Origin: an uncultured Collinsella sp.
GTDB taxonomy: Bacteria > Actinomycetota > Coriobacteriia > Coriobacteriales > Coriobacteriaceae
DNA length: 64,000 bases
NCBI GenBank assembly: GCA_900758375.1
Contig: CAAERJ010000042.1
Location: forward strand, 1-64,000
Direction of reading: 5' to 3'
Shown here: one piece after another, positions 42,934-52,400 of the stretch
Numbering within the stretch: position 1 is the first letter of the stretch
Layout of the letters: every line of letters begins with the position of its first letter
Position numbers and translations under genes: made by a program
Notes under the pieces: generated by a model
Database searches by the model: none
What the model was told of the DNA's origin: nothing
Seen by the model: the letters and a program-made list of their open reading frames with translations, nothing else

Positions 42934-43007
42934 TGCCGGCGCGGGACGAATGCTCGCACGGACGCAAGTTACGACGAGGCGCAGACGCGATACGGACACG
43001 AGCAAAT

Positions 43008-43048
43008 AGCGGGGTGCAGTTCATACCCGCGCCCCGCTCGCTGTTTTA
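43008..43048. terminator. Hairpin between convergent genes
   Basis: AGCGGGG (43008-43014) pairs with CCCCGCT (43032-43038), followed on the plus strand by CGCTGTTTTATT. It ends the DUF389 transcript and may serve the convergent gene too. Confidence 0.65.
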
Positions 43049-43058
43049 TTGCCGTGAA

Positions 43059-43508
43059 TCAGACGTCCGCATCGACATCGCCAGACTCCACCGTAAACGC
43101 CGGATCGGTGCTCACAAGATAAAATCGGGTCACCTCAGTATTTCTAATTAGGTAAATCTGCCCCTGATTGCGTCGGCGCGATATATACGCAACGTGAACC
43201 GTGCCGAATTCTTCGCCGTTTTCCTTCTTTAATACCAGGATATTGGGATCGTCCGTACGCTTAAACTGCCCGTCTGTGCAGATTCCGTCTTGGTCGACCA
43301 GCTGCCATCGATGGTTATCCTCTTCAAGAAAGGCCAGGGTTTCCAGACTCGTCTTGTCGTCCCGATAGTAACCGTCAATGGCAAACCCTTCGGAAGCGCA
43401 TTCCTGCATATAGGACGTTTCTCGGCTTATAGCAAATAGCCCTGTAGCACCCAGGAGCACAGCCAGGCAGACCACTGCAAGGGTTATCGAAATAGTACGG
43501 CGGCCCAT
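43059..43508 (-). CDS. Hypothetical membrane-anchored protein
   Basis: 149 aa. I do not recognise a family. Residues ~1-28 (RRTISITLAVVCLAVLLGAT) are a signal anchor or signal peptide without a lipobox. The rest is a soluble, charged domain with beta-rich character (NILVLKKENGEEFGTVHVAY), probably extracytoplasmic, with two Cys that could pair. The coding region is more AT-rich than neighbours. The ribosome binding site is weak. It lies at the border of the accessory region. Confidence 0.65.
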   Translation of the reverse strand: MGRRTISITLAVVCLAVLLGATGLFAISRETSYMQECASEGFAIDGYYRDDKTSLETLAFLEEDNHRWQLVDQDGICTDGQFKRTDDPNILVLKKENGEEFGTVHVAYISRRRNQGQIYLIRNTEVTRFYLVSTDPAFTVESGDVDADV

Positions 43509-43922
43509 ATTAACCAGCCCGATACTTGTTTAACGGAGCGCGAAACATACTTGGCACCTCCGATATCAGAGCAAACGTCACCCGCAGCCCGGCGGCAACT
43601 ATGTGTTTCTAACATCAAACCATATGGCTACGACTCGTTGTAGATAGGTTCCATAAACGGACAGTGATATTCGACGAACGGCCACACTTATCCATTAACC
43701 CAGAGTTATGGAGGCGTTTTTCATATTGCGAGACCGCGGTTTTCGGAAGTGCGGTGAAAACTGAGTTCCGCCGACCAGACCGACTTTTTTAGCAACAAAA
43801 CCGCAGGTCACAAGAGTGTAAAAGAGCAGTGTGCTCGGAGGTTCGGAGTTTTTCCCCGCACTTCCGAAATCCGGAGTCCACGAAAGGCGTCGGCAAGGCC
43901 ATTTACGCAACATATATCCAGT
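43509..43922. other. Gene-free region with an inverted repeat
   Basis: No ORF is supported. TTTCGGAAGTGCGGTGAAAA (43741-43760) is repeated inverted at 43850-43869 with one mismatch, enclosing ~90 bp. This looks like another short palindromic element. Confidence 0.5.
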
Positions 43923-43924
43923 AA

Positions 43925-43963
43925 AAACGGGTGGTAGCCGGTATGACTGCCACCCGTTTGTCT
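43925..43963 (-). terminator. Terminator behind the activase fragment
   Basis: AAACGGGTGG pairs with CCACCCGTTT, followed on the minus strand by TTACTGG. It follows the truncated gene copy at 43987, so it was probably that gene's original terminator. Confidence 0.65.
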
Positions 43964-43986
43964 CATACCAGCCTAAAGCAGGCATG

Positions 43987-44196
43987 CTACTTCTTAATGC
44001 CGCGTCCCAGACGCTCGGCGACCGACGCCACGGCGTCCTCGCTAACCAAATCGCAGGCAGGCGAAGGGCTGCGTGCAGATGATGTTGGGCGCACCGCGAT
44101 CAGGTCGAGTATCTCGGCCGTGAGCAGCCAGCCCTCGCCCATATTATTACATACCGAAAGCACCGTGCGGGCCTTGTCGGCCAAGGCGCCAACACC
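43987..44196 (-). pseudogene. Truncated 3' end of an acyl-CoA dehydratase activase gene
   Basis: The encoded ADKARTVLSVCNNMGEGWLL (start) and SVAERLGRG (end) match the C-terminus of the large activase at 49465-54249. About 250 bp that separate these blocks in the intact gene are missing here, the intervening reading frame is scrambled, and everything upstream of ADKAR is lost at the junction with AT-rich DNA near 44197. It is a decayed paralogous fragment, in the same orientation as the intact gene, and marks the left border of the RiPP island. Confidence 0.85.
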
Positions 44197-44224
44197 TGAA
44201 GATTTTGAAGATTATGTCCGTAAT

Positions 44225-44800
44225 TCAAAGAGCTAGGATGTTGATAAAATTCAGAAACATCATGGCTAAAAGAGACGGGCACACTGTCCCTGTTTTTCGC
44301 ACGAGCAGCGCAAAAATAAGGCCCAGACAAAGATAGCCCCCCATCATTGCAATGATGTAATTTGTGGGTGCCCCGATTAAACACTGTTGAGTCACGAGAA
44401 GCAATGTCCATAGCATCGACTGTATAAATGCCCTTATGCAAAACGGCCGAACTATTCCGACGATTGTGTATTCAAATAAAAATACGTACCTAAATAACAG
44501 CTCATGCAAAACTGAAACCGAACAAACCAATACCCATCTGGATATTGATTTTCCACCTATATCGAGCATAGCGGCCATAATAATAAATACGATGAAAATG
44601 AACTGCCATCCCAAAAGAATCCCACGCCGTTTGGGCTTATCACAAGAAACAGCGCCCCGAGTTGCAAAAAGATAGACTACCAACGCACAAAAGAGCGCCC
44701 CTGTAGAGCACAGCCAAGCGGGGGATCCTTTTGCAATAACCCAAATAGCCCACGGCACGCTAGCAACCATCGTGCCCAGTAGATAACGTGCCCCCAGGCG
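44225..44800 (-). CDS. CPBP-like intramembrane protein of the RiPP cluster
   Basis: A ~191-aa protein with six predicted membrane helices. SVLHELLFRYVFLF (~100) resembles motif 1 of CPBP (CAAX-type) intramembrane proteases, but has HE in place of the usual Glu-Glu pair, and later motifs are weak. In peptide clusters such proteins serve as immunity or leader-processing factors; here that is inference. Codon use is AT-rich, unlike neighbours outside the island. Start uncertain: ATG 44800 is used, a TTG at 44824 overlaps the exporter's end. Last gene of the putative operon. Confidence 0.6.
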   Translation of the reverse strand, partial: RLGARYLLGTMVASVPWAIWVIAKGSPAWLCSTGALFCALVVYLFATRGAVSCDKPKRRGILLGWQFIFIVFIIMAAMLDIGGKSISRWVLVCSVSVLHELLFRYVFLFEYTIVGIVRPFCIRAFIQSMLWTLLLVTQQCLIGAPTNYIIAMMGGYLCLGLIFALLVRKTGTVCPSLLAMMFLNFINILAL

Positions 44801-44807
44801 CATTATT

Positions 44808-46382
44808 TCAGTCGCTTTTCCCAAGCTCTACCACCTCATCACTAGCATCTATTAGGTCCATATCGTGTGTAATTGCAATGACAATCTTGTGCTTTCGCAT
44901 TTCCTTCATAGCTTTTATCAGAGCTTCTTTATGAGCAATATCGAGTGATGCTGTTGGCTCATCGAATAAATAGACGTCTGCCTTCTTTTCTAAGACCCGC
45001 CTAATTTCCAGTTGTTCCAGTTCCCCGGGAGACATTCCTCCGCACCTCTTCCTTTCGATAGAAGGAAAGTTTCTATCGCAAAGAATATCCTTTACTGATA
45101 TCGGAGTTTGTTCAGCAAACGAAACTAGCTTCTGCCTAAGGAGCTCACAGTTGATTTCTTCTTGGGCCTTACCGTTGTAGGAAATAGTTCCAACGTAATC
45201 CGAATTGAAACAACCCATCAATAAGTACGCAAGGGTTGTTTTGCCCGAGCCATTAATCCCTACAAGAGCATAGAGCTTTCCTTTTTCAAACCTGACATTC
45301 AAGTTGCTGTAGAGACACTTTCCATTTAATGTAAAGCCAAAATTATGCAGTTCGATGTAATCGATCTCCAAGAGCTCCTCTCCAGCAGCAGCCGAAGGCA
45401 ATTTAGAGGCATTTAGACGGGATATCGATGAGAAGCAGTCTTGTGCGCTGCTACCTATACCGTAGATTGACCTCACGGCAGATAGCATTAAAGCCATGTA
45501 GCTCGAAACAGCAACAAGCTGGCCTACACTCATGCTTCCATGCATTACATAAAAAGCCGAAATCAAAAGAATGGTCACCTGGGACGCAGCCGCAGCAAAG
45601 GAATCAGTTGCCTGAAATTTCGAAACGACACTTTGATAGGCGACTCCGGCGTGCAGCAAAGACGAAAAATAGCTATCTATGGATTTCAATGCTCTTTCGA
45701 ACAGCGCATTAACATACAAAAATCTCTGATGCGCAAGTAGGGACTCCACTTTTCCGAAATACAGGGACTGCTCTTCCTTAAAGGTCAGACCTGAAACAAA
45801 AAGCGGTTTTTTAAATGAAGCATATGCAATTGCATACAAGATGCAAAATGTCACGGAAACCCAAAAGAGCGCTGTGGAACATCCATAGAGAAAAAATAAA
45901 CTGATACCTAGCTGGACAATCGCAAGGAGTACCGTCTGGAGCATCGACAATCCGAAGGACGCCACAGTATTGGCATCTGAACAAATCTGTTGGGTTTTTT
46001 CAGCAGACTCCTGCTCAAAAAACAACTCAAAAGGCATCCGCACGAGCTCATCGATTTTCCTTCGAGCAATCGAGAATGCAGCCACGGTCGTTATCCGCAT
46101 TGAAAGAAGGGTGCTTAAATAGCTGACAACAATATCGATTAATGCCGCGAAACCAATTAACGCACTGTCAATCATAATAGCACCATAAGGAGCTTTTTTA
46201 GATATATTATCAACCAGAGCGCTCGTGAGCAGCGGGGATACAGAGGCCATCATTCCAGATATTATTAAGCACAACGTAAAGGCTATAACCAGAAGCAATT
46301 GGGAAGAAAACCCAAGTCTGAAATATGGCAGATAGTCGAAGATCGCCGTTGAATCCGCATCACTTCTTATGCTTGAGATCAT
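44808..46382 (-). CDS. ABC exporter (fused permease-ATPase)
   Basis: 524-aa half-transporter. About six helices in residues ~20-310, then an ABC ATPase with Walker A VGINGSGKTT (~375), a degenerate signature MSPGELEQ in place of LSGGQ (~455), and Walker B YLFDEPTASLD (~478) followed by AITHDMDL. No peptidase C39 domain, so leader removal would need another protein. ATG at 46382 with GAGGG upstream; it overlaps the maturase end by 23 bp. It likely exports the modified peptides. AT-rich composition typical of the island. Confidence 0.87.
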   Translation of the reverse strand: MISSIRSDADSTAIFDYLPYFRLGFSSQLLLVIAFTLCLIISGMMASVSPLLTSALVDNISKKAPYGAIMIDSALIGFAALIDIVVSYLSTLLSMRITTVAAFSIARRKIDELVRMPFELFFEQESAEKTQQICSDANTVASFGLSMLQTVLLAIVQLGISLFFLYGCSTALFWVSVTFCILYAIAYASFKKPLFVSGLTFKEEQSLYFGKVESLLAHQRFLYVNALFERALKSIDSYFSSLLHAGVAYQSVVSKFQATDSFAAAASQVTILLISAFYVMHGSMSVGQLVAVSSYMALMLSAVRSIYGIGSSAQDCFSSISRLNASKLPSAAAGEELLEIDYIELHNFGFTLNGKCLYSNLNVRFEKGKLYALVGINGSGKTTLAYLLMGCFNSDYVGTISYNGKAQEEINCELLRQKLVSFAEQTPISVKDILCDRNFPSIERKRCGGMSPGELEQLEIRRVLEKKADVYLFDEPTASLDIAHKEALIKAMKEMRKHKIVIAITHDMDLIDASDEVVELGKSD

Positions 46383-47620
46383 AGGCCGCCCTCATTACTT
46401 TTATACAGTTCTTTCTTGCGGATACACAGCTTGTCTTATTTTCATACAGCCTGGTGAAGGGACAGCCACCCATGCACATAGGAAGAAGTGAGCAGTTAAG
46501 GCATTCTGAATCTGAACAAAAGTCGTAAGCATTCCATATGGAAACTTCGGATGCGCTACTCGTTACATTTTCAAAGATGCTCCCATAGCTTCTGTCGGAA
46601 TATCCTATTTCATTCCAGCATTTATATAAGGAACCGTCTGGTCCAATAACTTCTGAATATTTATTGACGGCTCCGCATATGGTCGGATTAAAGCCTGGAA
46701 GAAATGGATCCATGTACCCTGTCATTTTGTAGCGAGATAGACAGTATGCTTCAATCGAAGCAAATTCATCCTCTGAATAGCATGGAGAGTTAGCACACGT
46801 CCCATTTATATCATCTACTGCCGCTAAATATAGTTTTACTTTATTACGAAGACCTTTACGATCAAGCGAATCAACCAAACGATCAATCTGATCACCGTTC
46901 GACGGATCAACATTGACTCTTAAGATGACATCAAAATACGCACTAGCCCTTTTTACGTTATCAATAATACGGTTGAACGTATCGCCGCCAGAAGGAAGAC
47001 ATCTTCTTCGATTGTGTATCTCAGGCGGACCATCGACAGTTACCTGAACGTGCGTAACCCCATTTTTTGCAAGAAACTCCGCCGTTTTCCCATCTAAAAA
47101 AATAGCCATTGGTCACCATGCTGGCGTTAAATAAGATTTCATCACTTCGGATTCCGCGCGTAATCTTCTCCACAGTCTCAATCGCCAATAAAGGCTCGCC
47201 GCCATACCAGGCAATCTGCAAACTTTCCGCCTGATTGTCTATAACCATGCCATTGATATGCTTTATTACCTGATCGACGCATCGGTCGCTCATTGAGCCA
47301 TAACGCTTGCCGTTCTCATAACAATACGGACATCTGAAGTTACAATTCAATGTCGGGGCTATCGTAAATGAAAGTGATTTTGATTGCATGCGACAGGCCA
47401 ACGATATCTCTTTTAAATGTTCGATCTCGTCAAGTCCGTCGGGAACCAACAACCCCGCGTCCGTCAAATTATCGACAATTTCCGAAGGGCAATTAGCTCC
47501 ATTCTCAAAAAGCCCCTTCTCGTATTCTGCATCCAACGCAACGATTGCACCAGAGTACGAGTTATATGCCAGCGTAGGTTGATTCTCTTTATCGATTACA
47601 TTAAAGCGAGACTGTTTCAT
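46360..47620 (-). pseudogene. Radical SAM/SPASM RiPP maturase, frameshifted in a homopolymer
   Basis: Two overlapping frames encode one protein. Frame 1 (from ATG 47620, with GGAG 5 nt upstream) carries ~100 leading residues and the radical SAM cluster motif CNFRCPYCYE (~92-101), then AWYGGEPLL. It stops making sense after VTNGYFF. Frame 2 resumes at FLDGKTAEFLAKNG and continues through VTVDGPPEIHNRRR to a Cys-rich SPASM domain (ICGAVNKYSEVIGPDG; CLNCSLLPMCMGGCP), ending at 46360. The break is a tract of seven T on the coding strand (47096-47102); six would restore a 419-aa protein. It may be inactive, phase-variable, rescued by slippage, or a sequencing error. It sits 38 bp after the precursor genes and is expected to install thioether (sactionine/ranthionine) links. 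Confidence 0.85.
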
Positions 47621-47658
47621 TTCTACTCCGTTGCATATTTCAATATTTCAACCTGCCA

Positions 47659-47823
47659 TTAGGAGTAATTCCAGCCACAAAATTTGGTAATGCAGATCCT
47701 CAGGCCACACGGTCCTCCCCCTGAATAACTCCAACAAATATGTGCTGCACAGGACACACACGTAGAAATATCTCGAGACGAAGCAGGCATCTGAGTATTC
47801 ACTGGCTTTTGAATATATTCCAT
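47659..47823 (-). CDS. Cys-rich RiPP precursor peptide B
   Basis: 54-aa peptide. ATG at 47823 with TAGGAG 7 nt upstream. Leader MEYIQKPVNTQMPASSRDI is cysteine-free; the core has six cysteines at 22, 25, 30, 39, 44 and 49 with a Ser-Gly-Gly-Gly hinge between two halves and ends GWNYS. The leader start resembles that of peptide A (M-acidic-aromatic-I-Q, then TQ.P), which supports a common maturase. It lies 8 bp after peptide A and 38 bp before the radical SAM gene, exactly where precursors are expected. Product class (sactipeptide/ranthipeptide-like) is inferred from the maturase type. The exact cross-links are not predictable. Confidence 0.82.
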   Translation of the reverse strand: MEYIQKPVNTQMPASSRDISTCVSCAAHICWSYSGGGPCGLRICITKFCGWNYS

Positions 47824-47831
47824 CGGAGCTC

Positions 47832-48002
47832 CTAGCTAACGTGTATACCGCAATGTTGAAATGCGCGGCAATTCCCGCCCGTGTACACGGCACACATCCC
47901 CCAGGGATTACAGCGCCCTTGACATTTTGCGCCCTGACAAGGACACCAACTTGATAGCAAAGCAATATCGTTAGGTGTTTGAGTTGGCTGTATCCAATCC
48001 AC
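47832..48002 (-). CDS. Cys-rich RiPP precursor peptide A
   Basis: 56-aa peptide starting at a GTG (48002) with AAAGGAG 5 nt upstream. The cysteine-free leader is MDWIQPTQTPNDIALLSS; the core begins WCPCQGAKCQGRCNPWGMC and continues with Cys at 45 and 51, giving seven cysteines (20, 22, 27, 31, 37, 45, 51) and many glycines. The C-x-C ... C-x3-C spacing is reminiscent of ruminococcin C-type sactipeptides, but no homology can be claimed from sight. First gene of the putative operon precursor A-precursor B-maturase-exporter-CPBP. Confidence 0.82.
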   Translation of the reverse strand: MDWIQPTQTPNDIALLSSWCPCQGAKCQGRCNPWGMCAVYTGGNCRAFQHCGIHVS

Positions 48003-48019
48003 AATGGCTCCTTTCTCGT

Positions 48020-48160
48020 TCTAGGCCTAGTTATACTTTGGTCAAAAAGTCAAAAGCTGTTTGATAACTTTTTGTACTAGATGAAACAATTTGTTTGCCT
48101 TGTTTAACATTATTTAATTTACACTTAGACTGATTAAAAATTCAACCTAAGGAAATTCTG
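48020..48160. promoter_or_regulatory. Divergent promoter region between LysR gene and RiPP operon
   Basis: A very AT-rich 140-bp gap. On the minus strand TATAAC (about 48028-48033) could be the -10 of the precursor operon, with TTTTGAC repeated upstream instead of a strong -35, as expected for an activator-dependent promoter. This arrangement suggests the divergent LysR protein controls the peptides. Confidence 0.35.
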
Positions 48161-49117
48161 GTGAATGTTGTTCAGCTGCAGTATTTCATAAAGGTATTTG
48201 ATTATCAGAATTACTCGGATGCAGCAACTGTATTAAGCGTTTCGCCGCAAGCTGTTTCAAAAGGCATTCGAGCATTGGAATCTGAACTTGGTCTGAAGCT
48301 GTTCGAAAAAAGAGGCAGTATTCTACATCTAACAAACTATGGAGAGGAAATCCTTCCTATAGCATTAGATGTACTAGCTTCAGTTGAGGGAATTCAAGCG
48401 TATGCGCAAATCACGCGTGAAAAGATAAAAATAACCCAGACACGTTTGACACGCGTTGCAGTCGGACTAGCACCAATACTCGCAAGCTGGTTCAACCAGC
48501 CCACACTGAACAGGCTTTCGAAAAAGTATAAGGACGGTAAGTTTACTGTTTCCAGATATGACGACGGCGGAACGTGTTTATCCCTTCTACTTGACAGACA
48601 AATCGACATTGCAATTGTCGCTGGACAAGTAGACACCAATCTTTTTGAATCACATTTTTTATTGAATGCCGAAGTCAACCTCTTAGTTGAAAGCAGTCAC
48701 CCATTAGCTAGTCGCGCAACGGCAAATCTAAACGCGGTGGCTCGATATCCAATTGCAAACACCTGTGACATTCGATATTGTCGAAAGAGAATAAACTCAG
48801 TATTTAACCATCTGGGCCTTTCCCCTTCCTACGAGAATATTAACTTAGCAGACCAGCAAAATTTGTCCGATTTTCTGATTCATAAGCATGGGATTATTCT
48901 GACCATAGCCTCACAAGCGTCTCAATTCAGGATAGGCTATCCAGCAAAAATCGTTTGCCTAGGCGAACAAGACAGAATATCAATCCCTTTTTACTGCGTT
49001 TCAAATTCAAACGATACCCAAGCGCAGACTCATCACGCGATAAGCTGCATTCAACTTGAGGCACGCCAGCTCTCTCGATGTTTAAAAAGCGCTGAAAGAG
49101 GAGACCTTTCCAGCTGA
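48161..49117 (+). CDS. LysR-family transcriptional regulator
   Basis: 318-aa LTTR. N-terminal winged helix-turn-helix with LQYFIKVFDYQNYSDAATVL and SVSPQAVSKGIRALESELGLKLFEKRG, then a periplasmic-binding-like effector domain (~90-300). The start is GTG with AAGGA 8 nt upstream. It is divergent from the precursor peptide operon and shares its AT-rich composition, so it is the likely regulator of the RiPP cluster; the effector is unknown. Confidence 0.88.
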   Translation: MNVVQLQYFIKVFDYQNYSDAATVLSVSPQAVSKGIRALESELGLKLFEKRGSILHLTNYGEEILPIALDVLASVEGIQAYAQITREKIKITQTRLTRVAVGLAPILASWFNQPTLNRLSKKYKDGKFTVSRYDDGGTCLSLLLDRQIDIAIVAGQVDTNLFESHFLLNAEVNLLVESSHPLASRATANLNAVARYPIANTCDIRYCRKRINSVFNHLGLSPSYENINLADQQNLSDFLIHKHGIILTIASQASQFRIGYPAKIVCLGEQDRISIPFYCVSNSNDTQAQTHHAISCIQLEARQLSRCLKSAERGDLSS

Positions 49118-49464
49118 ATGTGACGGGCATGCTAATTCCATGCAAAACAGCAACGTATTCCGCCAGAACAGAAGCGTGGGTCAGCCCATGTTTTTTGAAG
49201 TATTCCGAGAGAAAACAACGAGGACCTGACAGACTCTTGCCAAATCAGTGACCCACTCACCACCCGCAAGCCTGTGCCCCACTTCCGAAATAAATGGCTC
49301 AGCCCCACCTTCTCAGCGGGTTGAGCCGAGCACTGACCGCACCATTCATTGTCAGCACCGCCCCAGACCAAGCCAGAGAAAGATGGCGCGGCGACAGCCA
49401 GATGGCCGCCACCGCGCCTCACACATTATTTCGGCAAGCCGCTGTTAGCGTCGGAATAATTTAG
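49118..49464. other. Island right border, no gene seen
   Basis: 347 bp without a supported ORF. It contains the AT-to-GC composition transition at the right edge of the island and, at 49385-49425, a GGCGCGG/CCGCGCC hairpin followed on the minus strand by ATCTTTCTCT, which is probably the activase terminator. Confidence 0.6.
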
Positions 49465-52400
49465 CTACTTCACACCGCGTCCCAGGCGCTCAGCGACCGA
49501 CGCCACGGCACTCTCGTCGACCGAGCCGCAGCTCACGCAGCCATCGTGGGCACGCATCTGGCCGGTGACCTCGTCCATCGCGAGCGGCGCCACCTTCTCG
49601 AGCTTAAAGCCCTTGCCGGCGCGCATGTTTTCCTTGGCCACGCTGATCATGAGCTTAATGCGGTTGAGCTGGTTGACCTCGGATGCACCGGGGTCGTAGT
49701 CCACCGCGACAATGTTGCTCTCGGGATGCTGGCGGCGCAGCTCCTTGATCACGGCCTTACCCACCACGTGGTTGGGCAGGCACGCGAAGGGCTGCGTGCA
49801 AATGATGTTGGGCGCACCGTGGTCAATCAGATCGAGCATCTCGGCCGTGAGCAGCCACCCCTCGCCCATGTTGTTGCACACCGAAAGCACCGTGCGGGCT
49901 TTGTCCGCCATGGTGCCGATGCGCTCGGGCGCCTCAAAGCGGCGGGACTTTTCGAGCATCTCCTCCACCGGCGTACGCATCCAGTCCACGAGCTTAATGA
50001 GCGCCTGCATGCCAGCGCGCGCCGTGGCAGAGCTCCCCAGCTCGTCCTTCTGCAGCTCGGCGTTGCTCATGGAGTACAGGAAGAAGTCAAGCAGTCCCGG
50101 CACCACAGCCTCGCAGCCCTCGCGCTCAATGACATCGACCACGTGGTTGTTGGCCGTAGGGTGGAACTTGACCAGGATCTCGCCGACTACGCCCACGCGT
50201 GGCTTGGTGCCCTCGCCCACAAGCGGCATGGTGTCGAACGCGCGGATGGCCTCGCGGCACAGCTTGGTGTAGTTGTGGCGATTGAACTTAGGCGCCAGCT
50301 TGCGGGCGCGCGCCATGTACTCCTCGTAGAGCGCGTTGGCGGCACCGGGCGTTGCCTCGTACGGGCGGCAGCGGTAGAGCATCTGCATCATCACGTCGCC
50401 AAAGAGCACCGCATAGACTGCCTGCTTAAGCAGCGCCGGCGTAATCTTAAAGCCGGGGTTGTCCTCGCCGAGCGCCACGGCCGAAAGCGAGATCACCGGA
50501 ATCTCGGGGTGGCCGCTCTCGCGCAGGGCCTTGCGGATGAGCGCGATGTAGTTGGTGGCACGGCAGCCGCCGCCGGTCTGGCTGATGACCACGGCCGTCT
50601 TGGACAGGTCGTACCGACCGCTCTCGATGGCCTCCATGATCTGGCCCGTCACCAGGATCGACGGATAGCAAATATCGTTGTTCACGTAGCGCAGGCCGGC
50701 CTCGACGGCATCGTGGTCAGTCGAGGGCAGCAGTTCCAAGTTATAGCCAGCACCGCGGAACACCTCTTTGACCAGGTCAAAGTGGATCGGCGCCATCTGC
50801 GGGCACAGGATGGTGTAGCCCTCCTCGCGCATCTGCTCGGTAAAGGGCACCTTGGGCCATGCGGTCGAAGCACTCTCGCGCTGCGCCTCGAACGTGTACT
50901 TGCGGCTCGCGAACGCGGGGGCATCCTTGGAGGGCGCCACCGGCGCGGCATCGCCCTGCTCGTAGGCCTCGCCCGCGGCCGTGGCCTCGGCCAAGCGCTC
51001 GGCCTCCTGGTCCTTGAGCGCCGCCATGAGCGAGCGGATGCGGATGCGCGCGGCACCCAGGTTGGATACCTCGTCGATCTTGAGCACGGTGTAGATCTTG
51101 CCGCTGGCCTCCAGGATCTCCTGCACCTGGTCGGTAGTCAGGGCATCGAGACCGCAGCCGAAGGAGTTGAGCTGGATCAGGTCCAGGTCGTTGCGCATCG
51201 TCACAAAGCGGGCGACGGCGTACAGGCGGCTGTGGTACATCCACTGGTCGACGACGCGAATCGGACGCTCGGGCTTCACCAGATGCGCGAGCGAATCCTC
51301 GGTAAAGACCGCAAAGCCAAAGCTCGAGATAAGCTCGGGCAGGGCATGGTTGATTTCGGGGTCGTTATGGTAGGGACGGCCGGCGAGCACGATGCCGTGG
51401 CCGCCGTGGTCCTCGACCCACTTAAGAGCCTCCTCGCCCATGGTCTGGATGTCCTCGTGGAAGCGCGCATCGGCCTCAAAAGCAGCGTTGACAGCGGCAT
51501 CGACCTCGGAGCGCGTGATTTTAGGACCGCGCACGCGGCCGCGACCGGCTTCAGCATCGGCCACGCGGTCGACGGCGAGCACCTGGTACAGGCGGCGCTT
51601 GAGCTCGGTCTTATCGTGATAGGGCACAAACGGGTACAGGAACTCGATGTTTTGCTCGCGGATCTCGTCGATGTTGAGCGCCAGCGCCGTGGGATAGCTC
51701 ATGACGATGGGGCAGTTATAGCAGTTGCCGGCGGTCGGATCCTCCTTGCGCTCCCAGCGCACGCACGGCATCCAAATGAAGTCGACATCGCGGTCGATAA
51801 GGTTCATCACATGGCCGTGGCTCATCTTTGCCGGGTAGCACACGCTCTCGGACGGCATGGACTCGATGCCCGCCTGGTAGGTCTTCTTGCTCGACTGGTC
51901 GGAGAGCTGCACGCTAAAGCCCAGGCGCGTAAAGAACGCGTGCCAGAAGGGATAGTTCTCGTACATGTTAAGTGCGCGCGGGATACCCACGGTGCCGCGC
52001 GGGGCCTCGTCGGGACTCAGGACCTCGCGGTTAAACAGCAACTCGTTTTTCTTTTTGAAGAGGTTGGGGGCCTCGGTCTTCTGCTTTTTGTGGCCAGCGC
52101 CCTTCTCGCAGCGGTTGCCGGTAATGAAGCGCCTGCCGCCGCCAAAGTCGTTAACGGTGAGCTGGCAGTTGTTGGAGCAACGGCCGCAGCGGACATGCTT
52201 TTGCGTCACGGTGAGGTGCGCGATGTCCTCAGCCGAAAGGATGGTCGAGGTGCCGTCGGCGCCGGCGCGATCGCGGGCGAGCAGGGCCGCACCGTAGGCA
52301 CCCATGCAGCCGGCGATGTCGGGACGCACGGCATGAACGCCGGTGAGCTGCTCAAACGCGCGCAGCGTGGCATCGGACATAAAGGTGCCGCCCTGGACGA

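Noticed and set aside
44225..44800. Firm assignment as an active CPBP protease
   Set aside because: The first motif has HE rather than EE and the later His/Asn motifs are not convincing; only a CPBP-like fold is claimed.
47648..48004. 118-codon frame on the minus strand over the precursor peptides
   Set aside because: It starts at TTG with no proper spacing and overlaps two shorter frames that each have a good Shine-Dalgarno and patterned cysteines.
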